DNA of 64,000 nucleotides, from assembly GCA_003242085.1 (NCBI GenBank), contig QBML01000017.1, positions 1-64,000 on the forward strand, given 5' to 3'. Within the stretch, counting starts at the first letter, position 1. Every line of letters starts with the position of its first letter. This document shows positions 63,001 to 64,000 of the stretch, piece by piece. This DNA comes from Pseudanabaena frigida (GTDB taxonomy: Bacteria > Cyanobacteriota > Cyanobacteriia > Pseudanabaenales > Pseudanabaenaceae). The notes beneath the pieces were generated by a model. It saw only the letters and a program-made list of their open reading frames with translations, had not been told where the DNA came from and made no database searches. The translations under genes were made by a program, and so were the position numbers.

Positions 63001-63640
63001 TAGCCTCAGTGACTTTAGTCCTAAGCCCAAAACTGCACCCAACATTCTCGCAGGTGCTTTTGGCGGCAAGAAAGGGGAAATTAAATTTGGACAAAATGGA
63101 TTACCCGCTACGATTACCGAAGTTCGAGAGATCGCCAAATCATTACCCAACTCCACCACCCTCGAAGAAAATGCCTTTAGTCGTCAAGCTACAGAGACGC
63201 AGTTAAAACAACACAATATTCTCCATCTCGCCACCCATGCCGAATTTAACTCAGGTAGCCCCGATAACTCACGGATTTTCTTTGGTAACGGCGATATTCT
63301 CAAGTTGAATGAAATCACCGACCTGTCCCTGCAAAATATCGACCTGATTGTATTGAGTGCCTGTCAGACAGGTGTTGGCAAACTTGGTGATGGGGTAGAG
63401 ATTTTAGGCTTTGGCTATCAAGTCCAAAAAGCAGGAGCAAAAACCGCGATCGCCTCACTTTGGAAAGTCGATGATGCTGGCACGCAAGCTCTCATGGATG
63501 CTTTTTATCAAACATTGCCACAAGGTAATCTGACTATTGCTGAGGCTTTACAACAATCTCAGGTCAAGATGATTCGCTCATCTCAATACAATCATCCTGC
63601 GTTCTGGTCAGCCTTTTTTATCATTGGCAATGGCTTGTAG
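60065..63640 (+). CDS. secreted TPR-CHAT caspase-like protease
   Basis: A 1,191-aa protein from ATG 60065. A signal peptide (about 1-32) leads to two near-identical copies of an unknown domain of about 115 residues (about 43-155 and 175-290; GEYEVI.SPQ, SVTGRWIIKANGTFE, FYTLSSDGNELQADGQPVKL). Then come eleven TPR units of 40 residues (about 305-745), a helical linker, and a CHAT protease domain (about 850-1190). The catalytic His (near 1058) is in HLATHAEF and the Cys (near 1100) in LSACQTG, so it should be active. CHAT proteases cut proteins in regulated cell death or defence, but the partner here is not known. Confidence 0.85.
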   Translation: MASRFYALTCVLVSGLLGMVWQPELTFVAAQTIKAQSTAAISLDKLVGEYEVIISPQALAEAAKDEGVRSVTGRWIIKANGTFEVLLKVISTKNEVQEIRTSGKITIENGKVASQVEIVNGEKPEQTPPKQFYTLSSDGNELQADGQPVKLVRYLSKSSPLRSSQSTTNESKFSQTLSLDKIAGEYEVVLSPQVLADAVKDGVRSVTGKWIIKANGTFEALLKAVSTKNEVQEIRTTGKVTIENGKVAAQVETVKGEKPDKTPPKQFYTLSSDGNELQADGQPVKLVRYLSNSSPLSKSTTKDRKAEVDRLIQLGNQQYSKSQYREAFQAWEQALQIYREIKDRKGEALSINNLGAAYNSLGQYQKSINFYQQALAIFKQVGDRKGEALSINNLGAAYNSLGQYQKAIDSYQQALAIFKQVGDRNSEARSLNNLGLTYNYLGQYQKAIDLYQQSLAIQKQIGDRNGEALSINNLGLAYNNLGEYEKAIDLYQQSLAIRKEIGDRNGEARSLNNLGAAYNNLGEYEKAIDLYQQALAIFKQVGDRNGEARSLNNLGAAYNNLGEYEKAIDLYQQALAIFKQVGDRNGEARSLNNLGAAYNYLGQYQKAIDFYQQSLVIQKQIGDRNGEATSLNNLGLAYNYLGQYQKAIDFYQQSLVIQKQIGDRNGEATSLNNLGAAYNYLGQYQKTIDFYQQSLAITKQIGDRNGEARSLNNLGFAFNKLSQPEISILFYKQAVNRYETIRKDIKKLGKEEQQSYTNTIASGYRALADLLIKQDRVMEALQILDLLKVQELEDYLKNIKGNDRTSQGIRLLEPEKAISSQLLNFSLEQTPELNRKLASQIQQIPKSEINKVPEYLQKIPQGSVLIYPLILSDRLEIILFAPNTLPIHRTVPIKKEDLEELALVMRVYLRDPKNSNIKDYSKQLYDVLIKPIEDDFKQTKATTILYAPDGQLRYIPLAALYDGKQWLVEKYQISNLIAYSLSDFSPKPKTAPNILAGAFGGKKGEIKFGQNGLPATITEVREIAKSLPNSTTLEENAFSRQATETQLKQHNILHLATHAEFNSGSPDNSRIFFGNGDILKLNEITDLSLQNIDLIVLSACQTGVGKLGDGVEILGFGYQVQKAGAKTAIASLWKVDDAGTQALMDAFYQTLPQGNLTIAEALQQSQVKMIRSSQYNHPAFWSAFFIIGNGL
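61101..62220 (+). repeat. 120-base tandem repeats encoding TPR units
   Basis: Ten successive 120-base units, nine well conserved. Each begins GGTGAAGCA (or close) and most end in GGCGATCGCAA, a HIP1 site. Two neighbouring units (about 61581-61700 and 61701-61820) are almost letter-for-letter identical, which points to recent copying or contraction and expansion. Confidence 0.88.
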
Positions 63641-63668
63641 CATCGTGTAGCGATCGCGACTTTCCACA

Positions 63669-63702
63669 AAAAAGCACCGCAACCAGTCTGGTTATGGTGC
63701 TT
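63669..63702 (-). terminator. terminator of the Rieske gene
   Basis: AAAGCACC and GGTGCTTT with inner AACCAG/CTGGTT form a hairpin; on the minus strand it is followed by TTTTTT. It lies 34 bases after the stop at 63736. Confidence 0.78.
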
Positions 63703-63735
63703 TAGGATTGGTTATTATTTATCGCCACAGAGATA

Positions 63736-64000
63736 TTAGGCATCAATAAACAAATCGCTGCCTTCTTGGGTGACAGTGAAACTTGCTACATCGGTGGGAG
63801 CTTTGCCCATAGCCATTATTTTCTTGGCAACACCAGGCAAGGGAATACCAACAAAGGAATCTACCCATTCCACGTTTTTGCCAGTACAGATTTCAAACTT
63901 AGAACCATGAAAGGGGCAAGTAATGACACCATTTTCAAACTTACCTTTTGCCAAGGGGAGTCCGAGGTGAGGACATTTATTGGCGATCGCACAATGCTTG
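63736..64000 (-). CDS. Rieske [2Fe-2S] ferredoxin (5' end outside window)
   Basis: The open frame continues to the window edge beyond the TTG at 63954, so at least 87 residues are visible and the start is outside. Both halves of the Rieske motif are present: NKCPHLGLPL (the upstream CxH) and TCPFHGSKFEICTG (CxxH), so a [2Fe-2S] cluster is expected. This is the small soluble ferredoxin type that passes electrons to oxygenases. Partner enzyme not in the window. Confidence 0.88.
   Translation of the reverse strand, partial: KHCAIANKCPHLGLPLAKGKFENGVITCPFHGSKFEICTGKNVEWVDSFVGIPLPGVAKKIMAMGKAPTDVASFTVTQEGSDLFIDA

Noticed and set aside
60065-63640. TPR-CHAT gene as part of a type III-E CRISPR (Craspase) system
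   Set aside because: No fused Cas7/Cas11 effector or array is nearby, and this protein has a signal peptide.

Overview
The window is chromosomal DNA from a cyanobacterium. It carries the allophycocyanin genes apcA, apcB and apcC, a small NblA-type phycobilisome degradation adaptor, psaC of photosystem I and ndhD of the photosynthetic NDH-1 complex. It is moderately AT-rich and studded with the HIP1 octamer GCGATCGC and near variants, inside genes as well as between them. The genus cannot be fixed by reading alone; a Pseudanabaena-like filamentous organism is a guess.

Layout. 0-8.4 kb: two tandem giant hybrid sensor kinases. 8.6-11.3 kb: ECF-type transporter (EcfT and a double ATPase) without a visible S component. 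11.4-18.7 kb: FkbM methyltransferase, ndhD, a class I aminotransferase, lgt with a DUF2232-like membrane protein, a small LuxR-type regulator with a hypothetical partner, and a HAD phosphatase. 18.8-21.3 kb: nblA and apcC-apcB-apcA on the minus strand. 21.7-34.2 kb: mostly housekeeping (M23 peptidase, inositol monophosphatase, AstE/AspA-like amidohydrolase, psaC, cysH, alpha/beta hydrolase, PhyH-like dioxygenase, fabH, plsX, prohibitin-like protein, amino-acid binding lipoprotein). 34.4-45.7 kb: TPR protein, a P-type ATPase that has lost its catalytic motifs next to an unrecognised membrane protein, DegT aminotransferase and cupin, peroxiredoxin, a receiver-like protein with a lipase-like partner, SirB1-like protein, and an acidic HTH protein. 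46-52.1 kb: a compact run of four glycosyltransferases and two methyltransferases, probably for a surface glycan. 52.2-57.2 kb: CobT-like protein, DUF2256, GGDEF, xseB/xseA, SH3-like secreted protein, Rrf2 regulator. 57.3-63.7 kb: accessory stretch with an intact IS5-type element, a Uma2 nuclease-like gene, a PD-(D/E)XK-like gene and a secreted TPR-CHAT protease. The window ends inside a Rieske ferredoxin gene.

The most striking non-coding feature is a dense set of long, almost perfect hairpins in the intergenic spaces. One group behaves like two-way terminators placed exactly at convergent gene ends, often including the stop codons. Another group looks like dispersed repeats: the outer ends (AAAACCCAA/TTGGGTTTT or a GCGCTTTGCGCT flank) and the apex (GGCGCGAAGCGCC or GTTGCTTTGCAAC) are shared between copies, while the middle of each arm differs from copy to copy yet is matched on the other side. 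Two further small repeat families (around 9.5/26.0 kb and 43.9/57.2 kb) and one complete insertion sequence complete the mobile component. The best candidates for something undescribed are these copy-specific hairpins, the dead P-type ATPase with its membrane neighbour, and the TPR-CHAT protein with its duplicated unknown N-terminal domain.
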